A DNA stretch of 64,000 bases from Bacillota bacterium (lineage in GTDB: Bacteria > Bacillota > Clostridia > Oscillospirales > Ruminococcaceae): positions 1 through 64,000 of the forward strand of contig JAEWLW010000056.1 of assembly GCA_023457355.1 (NCBI GenBank), read 5' to 3'. Both the position numbers and the translations under genes were made by a program. Below are positions 1-7,860 of the stretch, in pieces. Within the stretch, counting starts at the first letter, position 1, and each line of letters starts with the position of its first letter. The notes beneath the pieces were generated by a model. That model did not search any database. It had not been told where the DNA came from and saw only the letters and a program-made list of their open reading frames with translations.

Positions 1-2
1 TT

Positions 3-112
3 GTGCTATACTTGCTTTTGTCAAACTCCATCTGATGTCATTCTCTCTTTGTGTTTTGTAGTGATTACACTTTGAGAGTGTCATTTTGATGGAGTTTGTT
101 TTCATATAGCAC
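3..112. repeat. Palindromic (foldback) element, MITE-like
   Basis: The octamer GTGCTATA at 3-10 returns as its reverse complement TATAGCAC at 105-112. Inside it, CAAACTCCATC returns as GATGGAGTTTG, and the similarity continues inward with gaps (CTCTC against GAGAG). The whole 110 bp can therefore fold into one long imperfect hairpin. It has no coding capacity. This matches a miniature palindromic transposable element or an orphan pair of insertion-sequence ends. No transposase is nearby and no target-site duplication could be judged because the window begins two bases earlier. Confidence 0.55.
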
Positions 113-309
113 CACGGGTTAATTTAATCCATGCACGGCTTACCGGTGCCAAATTGGGTTGTAAACGTCAGCCTTATACCCATTTTCCGTCTTATTTAAT
201 ACAAAATTTCCCTGCCGTTAAGCGCGTCCCTGAATTAATCAGTGGTTACTTAAAGCAGACAGCCCTGCGCAGTGGAGGAAACAGGGACATTGGTTTAAAT
301 AAGTTTGGC

Positions 310-372
310 AAAAGAACTCCTTTTTAATAGAATTATATTGTGGTAGTTTAAAGGGGAGCTTTTTACTTTGGT
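310..372 (+). terminator. Imperfect hairpin with T-run, possible terminator
   Basis: AAAAGAACTCC followed by a T-rich run at about 310-326 is complementary, with one gap, to the TTTAAAGGGGAGC stretch near 347-366, which is followed by TTTTT. It could end a transcript coming from before the window or act as an attenuator for the M20 gene at 538. Apart from this and the palindrome, nothing convincing was seen in positions 113-521; the minus-strand reading frames there have no recognisable start signals or family features. Confidence 0.3.
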
Positions 373-537
373 TGAGAAGCAGGGCCAGGAAAGCAGAGCA
401 GCACTGGATCGGTTGCCATTTCACTGGCGGTGGCATGCATGCGCAGGGGTACGCCTCTGAAAATCATTCAGGCATCCAGACCACTCATTCAGCCATGAAA
501 ACGAAGGTCGGTTAGCATAACAGAAAGGGAGAGATTT

Positions 538-1719
538 GTGAAAAAGGCAATACAGGACTACGTGGACGGGATTCAGGAAGAAATACTGGGTTGATCCAGA
601 AACATTCATGCCAACCCGGAATTGGGATTTGAAGAATTTAAAGCCGCAGCTTTTATATCCGGGGTGCTGGAAGCGCACGGATTTCAGGTTCAAAAGGCTT
701 ATTGCGGCATTCCCACTTCCTTTCGGGCGGACGCCGGTTCAGAAGGCGGGCCGACGGTTGCATTTTTAGCGGAATATGATGCGCTTAACGGTGTGGGGCA
801 CGGCTGTGGCCACAACATCATCGCGTCATGCGCCACCGGCGCTTTTCTTGCGCTTGCTTCGGTCGTTAAAACATGTGGCGGAAGGGTCTGCATTATCGGA
901 ACGCCGGCCGAGGAAGGCGGCGCCGGGAAAGTAAAGCTGTTGGAAAAAGGCGGGTTCGATGATATTCAATACGCGTTGATGATGCACCCGTCAGCCGGAA
1001 ACAGCAATATCGTTGGTCGGGGTGGCCGCGCGGCCAGTACAGTTCAGGTTTCTTTTTACGGAAAGGGTGCGCATTCTTCCGTTCCCAAAAACGGCATCAA
1101 TGCACTGAGCGCGGTGATCAGTGCCTTCAACCAGATCGATTTATACCGGCCGTGCTTTGATCCGCAGGATAATATCAACGGTATTATAAAAGACGGGGGT
1201 ACGGCTGCGAATATTATTCCCGAATACGCAAGCTGCGCATTTTGCATCAGAGCCGACACCATGAAGCGCATTTATGAACTCATTGACATTCTAAAAATCT
1301 GCGTGGAAAACGCACAGCGCCTTACGGGTGCCAGAGCCGAAATTACTTGCGGCGATATATCTGCGGAACGCTACCCCAATAAACCCATGTGTGAAGCGTT
1401 TAAAAACAACATGGCGGATTTGGGCATCCAGATGTCCTGGCCCGACCCTAAAAAGCAGTACGGGTCGTCGGATATCGGCAACGTATCGATTAAGATTCCG
1501 GCAATTCACGACTATCTGTCGATTACACAGGATGAGACGATTCAGGCGCATACAACCCAGTTTGCGCAGGCGGCCATTACACCCTACGCGGAGGATATCT
1601 GTATTAAAGGTGCCAAGGGTCTGGCGATGACCGGGTACGATATTTTAACGGATACGGCGTTCCGGCGCGAAATTAATACCTACCACAGCCAGCAGATTCC
1701 GAACTTCTATAAAGAATAG
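538..1719 (+). pseudogene. M20 (ACY1L2/AbgB-like) amidohydrolase with an in-frame TGA
   Basis: The protein belongs to the M20D group of zinc-dependent amidohydrolases, which cleave N-acyl or aminobenzoyl amino acids and small peptides. Visible hallmarks are NIHANPELGFEE near the N-terminus, EYDAL and GHGCGHN (metal ligands), TPAEEGG (catalytic glutamates) and MMHPSAGN, in family order and spacing. A good ribosome site (AAGGGAGA) stands just before GTG at 538, and translation from it gives 18 plausible N-terminal residues. TGA at 592-594 then interrupts the frame, which resumes at once with SRNIHANPEL and runs open to 1719. The next possible start, TTG at 622, has no ribosome site and would lose the conserved IHANPEL segment. 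The simplest reading is a nonsense mutation in a recently intact gene; a sequencing error or readthrough cannot be excluded. Confidence 0.7.
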
Positions 1720-1788
1720 GCGTAAACACGACCGTTCAAATGTCTGTAATGATGGCATTAAACCAAATAATGAAAAGGAAGGCGTCCT

Positions 1789-3057
1789 ATGGCGATATCG
1801 GATAAAGTTGCAACCACCTTTAACCAAATGATTAATAATCAAAAGATAAAGGCTGCGCTCGACTTCATTGAGACGGACCAGCTTCAGACAAAGCAGGACC
1901 AGATTGATTTGGTGCAGCTTGAGGCACCGACCGGTCATGAAGAAAAACGCGCCGAGGCATTTGCAAAACGTTTTGAAGAACTCGGTCTGGAAAATGTCCA
2001 TATCGACGGGGGCGGCAATGTTGTTGGCCTGCGCCGGGGCAGTAAACGCGGACTAAAGGTTCTGGTTGAAGGCCATCTGGATACGGTTTTTCCATTCGGT
2101 TCGGTCAAAGAGGTCGAAGAAAAGGACGGATTTCTCTATGCGCCCGGCATCGGCGACGACACAAGGGCGCTGGCGATGCTTCTTTGTACCCTGCGCGCGC
2201 TTAACCACGCGGAAATTCAGACTGTTGGCGATGTTATTTTTGTCGGAACGGCAAGAGAAGAGGGCAGGGGGTCTCTTGGCGGAATGAAGGATTTTTTGAC
2301 CGATAATCCGGATATCGACATTGCCATCAGTGTGGATAACAGCGATGTATCCAATCTGGTGTTTGAAGCGACAAGCGGAAAAACAGTCGAGGTTAATTTT
2401 TATGGAATGGGCGGGCACGCGTTCGGCGCCTTTGGCAACGTTGCGCAGCCCATTAACGCTGCTGCGCGGGCCGTGGCCAAGATCGCGGATTTTGTGGTGC
2501 TGTCAGACCCCAAAACCACTTTTTGCGTCTCCAATTTCCACGGCGGCAATGACGCGGGCATCCATGCCATCGCACCATCCGCCACGATTAAAATCAATTA
2601 CAGATCCAACTCGCACGAGGAGCTGATGAAGCTCGATGAGAAAATTTTTGCCGCCATTGAAGAAGCCTGCCAAGAGGAGACAAAGCGGTGGGGCAAAGAT
2701 GTGATCACGTGGGACAAAAAGGTGGTCGGCGGCACGCCGGGCGGTGCACAATCCGCCTCTTCGCCGCTGGTGGAAGCGGCCTATTGCGGTTTGGAATCGC
2801 TGGGGATTGAACCTGTACTGGCCAAAGGGGGCTGCACAAACGCCAATATCTCCATTTCCAAGGGCATTCCCGCCATCTGCATCGGGCGCGCGTTTACACC
2901 GGATGAAGAATCAAAAGACGTCAGAACCCACAGCATCCTTGAGCGCTTCCCGCTCGCGGGCGCGGATAAGCCTGTGAAGCTGCTGCTGATGACCCTTGCA
3001 ATGGCGGCGGGGCTGGAAGGGCAGTTCGAATCGGTTATCGGCAAAAGGGAGGGCTGA
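1789..3057 (+). CDS. M20/M25/M40-family metallohydrolase (422 aa)
   Basis: This is a cytosolic zinc-dependent peptidase or deacylase. The M20 signature is complete: VEGHLDTVFP supplies the His-x-Asp metal ligands, GIGDDTRA the bridging aspartate, and TAREEGRGSLGG the paired catalytic glutamates. A dimerisation domain (FYGMGGHAFG onward) follows, and GRAFTPDEES lies near the C-terminus. The length is normal for PepT/YgeY-like enzymes. ATG at 1789 is preceded by AAGGAAGG. It lies 69 bp after the broken M20 gene and may be its operon partner, together releasing amino acids from acylated or peptide precursors. The exact substrate cannot be read from the sequence; YgeY-like and tripeptidase-like enzymes are the nearest known groups. 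Confidence 0.85.
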   Translation: MAISDKVATTFNQMINNQKIKAALDFIETDQLQTKQDQIDLVQLEAPTGHEEKRAEAFAKRFEELGLENVHIDGGGNVVGLRRGSKRGLKVLVEGHLDTVFPFGSVKEVEEKDGFLYAPGIGDDTRALAMLLCTLRALNHAEIQTVGDVIFVGTAREEGRGSLGGMKDFLTDNPDIDIAISVDNSDVSNLVFEATSGKTVEVNFYGMGGHAFGAFGNVAQPINAAARAVAKIADFVVLSDPKTTFCVSNFHGGNDAGIHAIAPSATIKINYRSNSHEELMKLDEKIFAAIEEACQEETKRWGKDVITWDKKVVGGTPGGAQSASSPLVEAAYCGLESLGIEPVLAKGGCTNANISISKGIPAICIGRAFTPDEESKDVRTHSILERFPLAGADKPVKLLLMTLAMAAGLEGQFESVIGKREG

Positions 3058-3262
3058 GCAGCGGATTTTGGCAGCGGGTTTTCACTGCGCGATCATTTTG
3101 ACTGCGTATCGCCGTGTTGAAAAGCGTGTGTTTGTGTTGCCTTATAACAGGCCTTTCAAAAGTTTTGACGCAGAACGGAAATGAACTTTCATTTCAACGG
3201 CCATATGGTGCGCCCAAACCTGAATTTGGCCGAATATGGCGTTCTATTAGGCAGAATGTGCA

Positions 3263-3291
3263 TTGACAACTTCTCCCACCAGTGTTATACT
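3263..3291 (+). promoter_or_regulatory. Sigma-A promoter of the gcv operon
   Basis: TTGACA at 3263-3268, a 17-base spacer, and TATACT at 3286-3291, with TG one base before the -10 box (extended -10). It lies just before the glycine riboswitch. In the rest of the gap from 3058 to 3262 I see no gene, only a weak inverted repeat (GCCATAT/ATATGGC) near 3200-3240. Confidence 0.85.
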
Positions 3292-3311
3292 CTAGAAAAT
3301 TTAATAGTCGG

Positions 3312-3487
3312 ATGACGAACTCGGGAGAGATCAAACCAGCCGTCGGCGGCTGGATTTGGCGCCGAAGGAGAAACTTGCGATAAGCTCTCAGGCAAAAGGA
3401 CCGGATTCTGACGAAACTTCGAAAAGCCATTCATTTGGCACCGAAGAAGCAATTCCTCGTCGTGAGGGAGAATCTTTCAGGTAACAA
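3312..3487 (+). ncRNA. Tandem glycine riboswitch (two aptamers)
   Basis: Both aptamer cores are present. The first has GGGAGAG, GGCGCCGAAGGAGAAAC and CTCTCAGGCAAAAGGACC (about 3320-3402). The second has TTTGGCACCGAAGAAGCAA and ATCTTTCAGGTAAC (about 3408-3487). These are the conserved blocks of the gcvT-type glycine riboswitch, which senses glycine cooperatively or with a shared linker. A strong terminator follows directly and the gcv operon lies beyond it. The expected logic, from known members, is that glycine binding prevents termination and switches the cleavage genes on. Ends are approximate. Confidence 0.93.
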
Positions 3488-3530
3488 AACGGAGACGCAC
3501 CAGTTGTTGGTGTGTCTCCGTTATTTTTTA
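3488..3530 (+). terminator. Riboswitch-controlled intrinsic terminator
   Basis: The stem arms 3488-3502 and 3508-3522 are fully paired over 15 positions with one G-U pair, around a GTTGT loop, and are followed by ATTTTTTA. The second aptamer runs straight into the 5' arm, so this is the expression platform of the glycine riboswitch. gcvT starts 18 bases after the T-run. Confidence 0.9.
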
Positions 3531-3547
3531 TGAAAGTGGGATTATGA

Positions 3548-4642
3548 ATGGAAAAGAAAACGCCGCTGTACGATTTTCATGTTCATTCCGGCGCCAATAT
3601 CGTCAGCTTTGCAGGGTATTTGCTGCCGGTGCAGTATACTGACATCATCGAGGAGCACAAAACCGTGCGTACGGGGGCCGGGCTGTTTGATGTTTCGCAT
3701 ATGGGCGAGGTGATGATCAGCGGACAAGACGCGCTTGCAAACCTCAATCACCTGTTCACCAACGACTTTTCGAACATGACCGGCGGGCGGGTGCGCTACA
3801 GCATCATGTGTAATGAACAGGGCGGCGTGATTGACGATCTGCTGATCTACTGCATTTCCCCGGAAAAATATATGGTGGTTGTCAATGCCGCCAACCGGGA
3901 TAAGGACGTCTCTTGGATGAGAGACCATCTTTTTGGTGCGGTAGAACTTGAGGACATCTCCGATTCCGTGGCGCAAATTGCGCTTCAGGGGCCAGGTTCC
4001 GGAAAAATTCTCGCGAAGCTGGCCGCCGAAGCCTGCATCCCCGAAAAATATTATACCTTCATCGAAAATTGCGGCGTGGCAAATGTTACCTGCCTTATTT
4101 CCCAAACCGGCTATACCGGGGAACACGGCTATGAGTTATACTGTGACGCCAAAGATGCGCCGATGCTGTGGGACGCATTGCTGAAAGCCGGCGGGTCGGA
4201 TGGCCTGATTCCCTGTGGGTTGGGTGCTCGCGACACGCTGCGCATGGAAGCGGCCATGCCGCTGTACGGGCACGAGATGGATGAGACCGTCAGCCCGCTG
4301 GAAACCGGCCTCGGCTTTGCCGTAAAACTGCAAAAGCCCGATTTTATTGGCAAAAGTGCCCTTATGGCAAAGGGGGCGCCAAAAATTACCCGGGTGGGCC
4401 TCAAAGTGACGGGACGGGGCATCATCCGCGAACACAGCGCCGTATATCTTGACGACACCGAGATTGGGCAAACAACGTCGGGGACGTTTCTTCCGTACTT
4501 AAACGGCGCCTATGCGATGGCGCTGGTCGACGTGGCGCACAGTCAGGTGGGAACGGCCGTTTCGGTGGATGTGCGCGGCCGCCGGGTCGGCGCAGAAATT
4601 GTTGCGTTGCCGTTTTATAAAAGACTTAATATTGAAGGATAA
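3548..4642 (+). CDS. gcvT: Glycine cleavage system T protein (aminomethyltransferase)
   Basis: GcvT takes the aminomethyl group from lipoylated GcvH, transfers the one-carbon unit to tetrahydrofolate and releases ammonia. The 364 residues match the family length. TPLYDFHVHSGANIVSFAGY near the start, GAGLFDVSHMGE, YSIMCNEQGGVIDDLLIY and the folate-site motif EHGYEL are all in place, and the C-terminal beta-barrel domain (AVYLDDTEIG, TSGTFLPYLNGAYAM) is complete. It is the first gene after the glycine riboswitch and terminator. The Shine-Dalgarno at its ATG is modest (AAGTGGG). gcvH follows after 14 bases, consistent with one gcv transcript. Confidence 0.97.
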   Translation: MEKKTPLYDFHVHSGANIVSFAGYLLPVQYTDIIEEHKTVRTGAGLFDVSHMGEVMISGQDALANLNHLFTNDFSNMTGGRVRYSIMCNEQGGVIDDLLIYCISPEKYMVVVNAANRDKDVSWMRDHLFGAVELEDISDSVAQIALQGPGSGKILAKLAAEACIPEKYYTFIENCGVANVTCLISQTGYTGEHGYELYCDAKDAPMLWDALLKAGGSDGLIPCGLGARDTLRMEAAMPLYGHEMDETVSPLETGLGFAVKLQKPDFIGKSALMAKGAPKITRVGLKVTGRGIIREHSAVYLDDTEIGQTTSGTFLPYLNGAYAMALVDVAHSQVGTAVSVDVRGRRVGAEIVALPFYKRLNIEG

Positions 4643-4656
4643 AAGGAGAATGCACA

Positions 4657-5037
4657 ATGAATATGCCAAACAATCTCAAGTACAGCAAAACACATGAATG
4701 GGTGGAAATGCTACCCGGCACCACCGCAAAGGTCGGCTTGACCGATTTTGCCCAGAACCAGCTGGGTAAAGTCGTTTTTGTCAATCTTCCGGAGCCGGGG
4801 GACGCGCTGACAGCGGGGGAATCCTTTGGCGACGTTGAAAGCGTCAAGGCGGTTTCGGACGTCCTCTCGCCGGTGAGCGGAACTGTTGCGGAAATAAACG
4901 AAAAGCCGCTGGATGAGCCCGAGCTGATTAACGACGACCCCTATGGCACATGGCTAATCAAGGTCAAGGACGTGTCCCTTGATGAGGAATTACTGACTGC
5001 GGCCGAATATGAGGCATTCTGCATAAAGGAGGGATAA
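4657..5037 (+). CDS. gcvH: Glycine cleavage system H protein (lipoyl carrier)
   Basis: The H protein carries the aminomethyl intermediate and electrons on a lipoyl arm between GcvP, GcvT and Lpd. The 126 residues contain the full lipoyl domain: THEWVE near the N-terminus, GLTDFAQNQLGKVVFVNLP, and the lipoylation motif ESVKAVSD with the attachment lysine at residue 64, followed by SPVSGTVAEIN and a C-terminal helix. AAAAGGAG lies before ATG 4657. It sits between gcvT and gcvPA with only a few bases separating them. No lipoate synthase or ligase is visible in the window, so the lipoyl group must be supplied from elsewhere in the genome. Confidence 0.97.
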   Translation: MNMPNNLKYSKTHEWVEMLPGTTAKVGLTDFAQNQLGKVVFVNLPEPGDALTAGESFGDVESVKAVSDVLSPVSGTVAEINEKPLDEPELINDDPYGTWLIKVKDVSLDEELLTAAEYEAFCIKEG

Positions 5038-5039
5038 GC

Positions 5040-6362
5040 TTGGGGCATTACCTTTCGATCACCGAGGCGCAGCGAGCGCAGATGCTGGAGGCCATCGGGC
5101 TTGACAGCATGGCGGAGCTGTATGCGGCGGCACCCGCCGAACTCGTGTTAAAACACGGCCTGAACCTGCCGGAGGGCATGGGCGAGCTGGCGGTTTGGCG
5201 CAAAATGTCGGCCATGGCGGCGAAGAACAGGGTGTTTCCAACCGTTTTCCGCGGCGCGGGTGCCTACCGGCATTACATACCGGCGGTTGTCCGTGCAGTA
5301 ACCGCCAAGGAAACCTTTGTCACCGCCTACACGCCCTATCAGGCGGAAATATCCCAGGGGGTTTTACAGGCCATCTTCGAATATCAGACCATGATCTGCC
5401 AGCTGACCGGCATGGATGTCTCAAACGCATCGGTGTACGACGGCGCGACAGCCGCTGCCGAGGCAGCCGCCATGTGCCGCGACCGTAAGCGCACCAAAAC
5501 ACTGGTCAGCGCTGCGGCCCATCCCGATGTTATCCGTGTGATGCAAACCTATTGCTGGGCGGCGAACGCCGAGCTGCTGTTGATCCCCGAAAAGAACGGC
5601 TTGACCGATATGGAGGCCCTGCGCGCGCTGCTGGACGAATCAACCGCCTGCGTTTATCTGGCGCAGCCAAACTATTTTGGGCTGATTGAGGACGCCCCCA
5701 CCGTCGGACAGCTGGCACATGAAGCGGGCGCAAAGTTTGTTATGGGCGTGAACCCCATTGCGGCGGCAATCTTAAAAACGCCCGCCGAGTGCGGCGCGGA
5801 TATCGCGGTTGGCGAGGGTCAGCCACTGGGACTTCCGATGTCTTTTGGCGGCCCCTATCTCGGCTTTATGGCCGCCAACGCCGCCATGATGCGCAAGCTC
5901 CCCGGGCGCATTGTGGGCGAAACGACCGACGAAGCGGGGAACCGCGCGTTTGTGCTGACGCTGCAGGCCAGAGAGCAGCACATCCGCCGCGAGAAGGCCG
6001 GCAGCAACATTTGCTCCAATCAGGCGCTCTGCGCCATGACCGCCGCCGTGTATATGGCGGCTATGGGGCCGGAAGGCATCAGAAATGCGGCGGTACAGTG
6101 CCTTTCCAAGGCGCACTACATGGCATCCGCCATCGCGTCTGTGCGCGGTTTTTCGCTGCGCCATGGCGGTGCGTTCTTCCACGAATTTGTCACCGAATGC
6201 CCGGTTGCACCCGGTGATCTCATGGCCGCACTCGAAGCGAAAGGCATCCTCGGCGGGCTGCCGCTGCCAAATGGCGGCATTCTATGGTGTGCAACCGAAA
6301 TGAACACGAGAGAAGAGATCGACCTGTTGGTTTCGGTTCTGGAGGAGGTGTGCGGCCAATGA
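5040..6362 (+). CDS. gcvPA: Glycine dehydrogenase (decarboxylating) subunit 1
   Basis: This is the N-terminal half of the P protein, which decarboxylates glycine with pyridoxal phosphate; in Gram-positives it works as an alpha2beta2 complex with GcvPB. The 440 residues show the family features FRGAGAYRHYIPAVVRAV, TAYTPYQAEISQG, YQTMICQLTGMDVSNASVYDGATA and the glycine-rich SFGGPYLGF. The subunit lacks the PLP lysine, as expected. The start is TTG at 5040, chosen because AAGGAGGG lies six bases before it and the reading begins MGHYLSIT. It begins two bases after the gcvH stop and overlaps gcvPB by four bases (ATGA), so the two subunits are translationally coupled. Confidence 0.96.
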   Translation: MGHYLSITEAQRAQMLEAIGLDSMAELYAAAPAELVLKHGLNLPEGMGELAVWRKMSAMAAKNRVFPTVFRGAGAYRHYIPAVVRAVTAKETFVTAYTPYQAEISQGVLQAIFEYQTMICQLTGMDVSNASVYDGATAAAEAAAMCRDRKRTKTLVSAAAHPDVIRVMQTYCWAANAELLLIPEKNGLTDMEALRALLDESTACVYLAQPNYFGLIEDAPTVGQLAHEAGAKFVMGVNPIAAAILKTPAECGADIAVGEGQPLGLPMSFGGPYLGFMAANAAMMRKLPGRIVGETTDEAGNRAFVLTLQAREQHIRREKAGSNICSNQALCAMTAAVYMAAMGPEGIRNAAVQCLSKAHYMASAIASVRGFSLRHGGAFFHEFVTECPVAPGDLMAALEAKGILGGLPLPNGGILWCATEMNTREEIDLLVSVLEEVCGQ

Positions 6363-7828
6363 AAACGCTGTTTGAAAAAAGCATCGCGGGCAGGGGCGTG
6401 GATTATTTGCCGGAATGCGACGTGACGGTGACCACACTGCCCGGCGATTTCATGCGGGCGCAGGCGCTGCCGCTGCCGCAGCTCTCGGAAAACGATGTCA
6501 GCCGCCATTATTCGGCGTTGGAACGCCGCACCTACGGGGTGAATGACGGTTTTTATCCCCTTGGGAGCTGCACGATGAAATATAACCCTAAAATCAACGA
6601 AAAAGTGGCCGCACTTTGCGGGTTTACCGACATTCACCCGTTGCAGCCGGCTTCAACGGCGCAGGGGTGCATAGAGGTTTTCGCGACGCTGGAAAAGCTG
6701 CTTTGTGAAATCACCGGCATGGATGCGATGACCTTCCAGCCAGCCGCCGGGGCGCACGGCGAGTTCACCGGTATGCTGCTGATTAAAAAGTACCACGAGC
6801 AGCGCGGAGATGCGCACAAGCGCACCAAGGTCATCGTGCCGGACAGCGCCCACGGCACCAACCCCGCAACAGCGGCCATGTGCGGCATGACGGTTGTGAA
6901 CATTCCCTCGGGCGGGGACGGCTGTGTCGACCTGGATAAACTGCGGCAGGCTGTGGGCGAGGATACGGCGGCGCTGATGCTCACAAACCCCAACACCCTT
7001 GGCATATTCGAAAAGGATATCCTGCAAATTACGCAGATTGTCCACGAAGCGGGCGGCCTTGTTTATTACGACGGCGCCAACCTCAACGCCATTATGGGGG
7101 TCATCCGCCCGGGCGACATGGGCTTTGACTGCGTACATCTCAATCTCCACAAAACGTTTTCCACCCCGCATGGCGGTGGCGGCCCGGGTGGCGGCGCCGT
7201 GGGCTGCAAGGCGTTTTTAGCGCCTTATTTGCCCGTGCCGACCGTATCGGCAAACGCAGAACAACCTGATTTTATGTCCGATTGCCCTGGGAACATCGGG
7301 AAAGTCAAAGCGTTCTACGGCAATTTTCTTGTGATGGTCCGGGCGCTGACCTATATTTTCACGCTCGGTAAAGCGGGCATCCCCGATGCGGCCATGCATG
7401 CGGTCCTCTCAGCAAATTATCTGAAAAAGCGCCTTTCAGAGAAATACACCATGGCCCACGACGGCATTTGCATGCACGAGTTTGTGATGACGCTTGCCCA
7501 TGAGGCGAAGGAACGTCATGTGACGGCCATGGATATCGCCAAAGCGCTGCTTGACAGGGGCATCCACCCGCCGACCATGTATTTCCCGCTGATTGTGCAC
7601 GAGGCGCTGATGGCCGAGCCAACCGAAACCGAGGGCAAAGAGCTTCTGGATGAGGCGGCGGAATGTTTTCTCTCGGTCTACGACGAGGCGATGGCAAACC
7701 CCGAACAGATGCATAAATTGCCGATGACAACGCCAATTGGCCGCCCGGACGATGTGGCGGCGGCGCGCTATCCGCGGCTGCGCTGGCAGCCGGATGATTC
7801 TCAGCACGGCGACCGGCGGGGTTTATAA
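6359..7828 (+). CDS. gcvPB: Glycine dehydrogenase (decarboxylating) subunit 2
   Basis: This is the catalytic, PLP-binding half of glycine decarboxylase. The Schiff-base lysine is residue 265 in NLHKTFSTPHGGGGPG, and PLGSCTMKYNPK, AHGEFTGM and DSAHGTNPATAAM are family signatures. The ATG at 6359 overlaps the gcvPA stop in an ATGA junction; a longer upstream reading exists but would only duplicate the end of gcvPA. The length (489 aa) is normal. The C-terminal 15 residues are arginine-rich and look unconserved. lpd follows 32 bases later. Confidence 0.97.
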   Translation: MKTLFEKSIAGRGVDYLPECDVTVTTLPGDFMRAQALPLPQLSENDVSRHYSALERRTYGVNDGFYPLGSCTMKYNPKINEKVAALCGFTDIHPLQPASTAQGCIEVFATLEKLLCEITGMDAMTFQPAAGAHGEFTGMLLIKKYHEQRGDAHKRTKVIVPDSAHGTNPATAAMCGMTVVNIPSGGDGCVDLDKLRQAVGEDTAALMLTNPNTLGIFEKDILQITQIVHEAGGLVYYDGANLNAIMGVIRPGDMGFDCVHLNLHKTFSTPHGGGGPGGGAVGCKAFLAPYLPVPTVSANAEQPDFMSDCPGNIGKVKAFYGNFLVMVRALTYIFTLGKAGIPDAAMHAVLSANYLKKRLSEKYTMAHDGICMHEFVMTLAHEAKERHVTAMDIAKALLDRGIHPPTMYFPLIVHEALMAEPTETEGKELLDEAAECFLSVYDEAMANPEQMHKLPMTTPIGRPDDVAAARYPRLRWQPDDSQHGDRRGL

Positions 7829-7860
7829 CATATTTATTTGAGGTGAGGAGACGAGAACAC

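Noticed and set aside
592..594. Selenocysteine codon in the M20 gene
   Set aside because: The aligned residue in M20 enzymes is a hydrophobic one before the IHANPEL block, not a catalytic cysteine, and only a very weak hairpin follows. A nonsense mutation is simpler.
239..693. Minus-strand reading frames of 65 and 90 codons upstream of and inside the M20 gene
   Set aside because: They have no ribosome sites and no family-like features, and the second overlaps the conserved start of the M20 gene.
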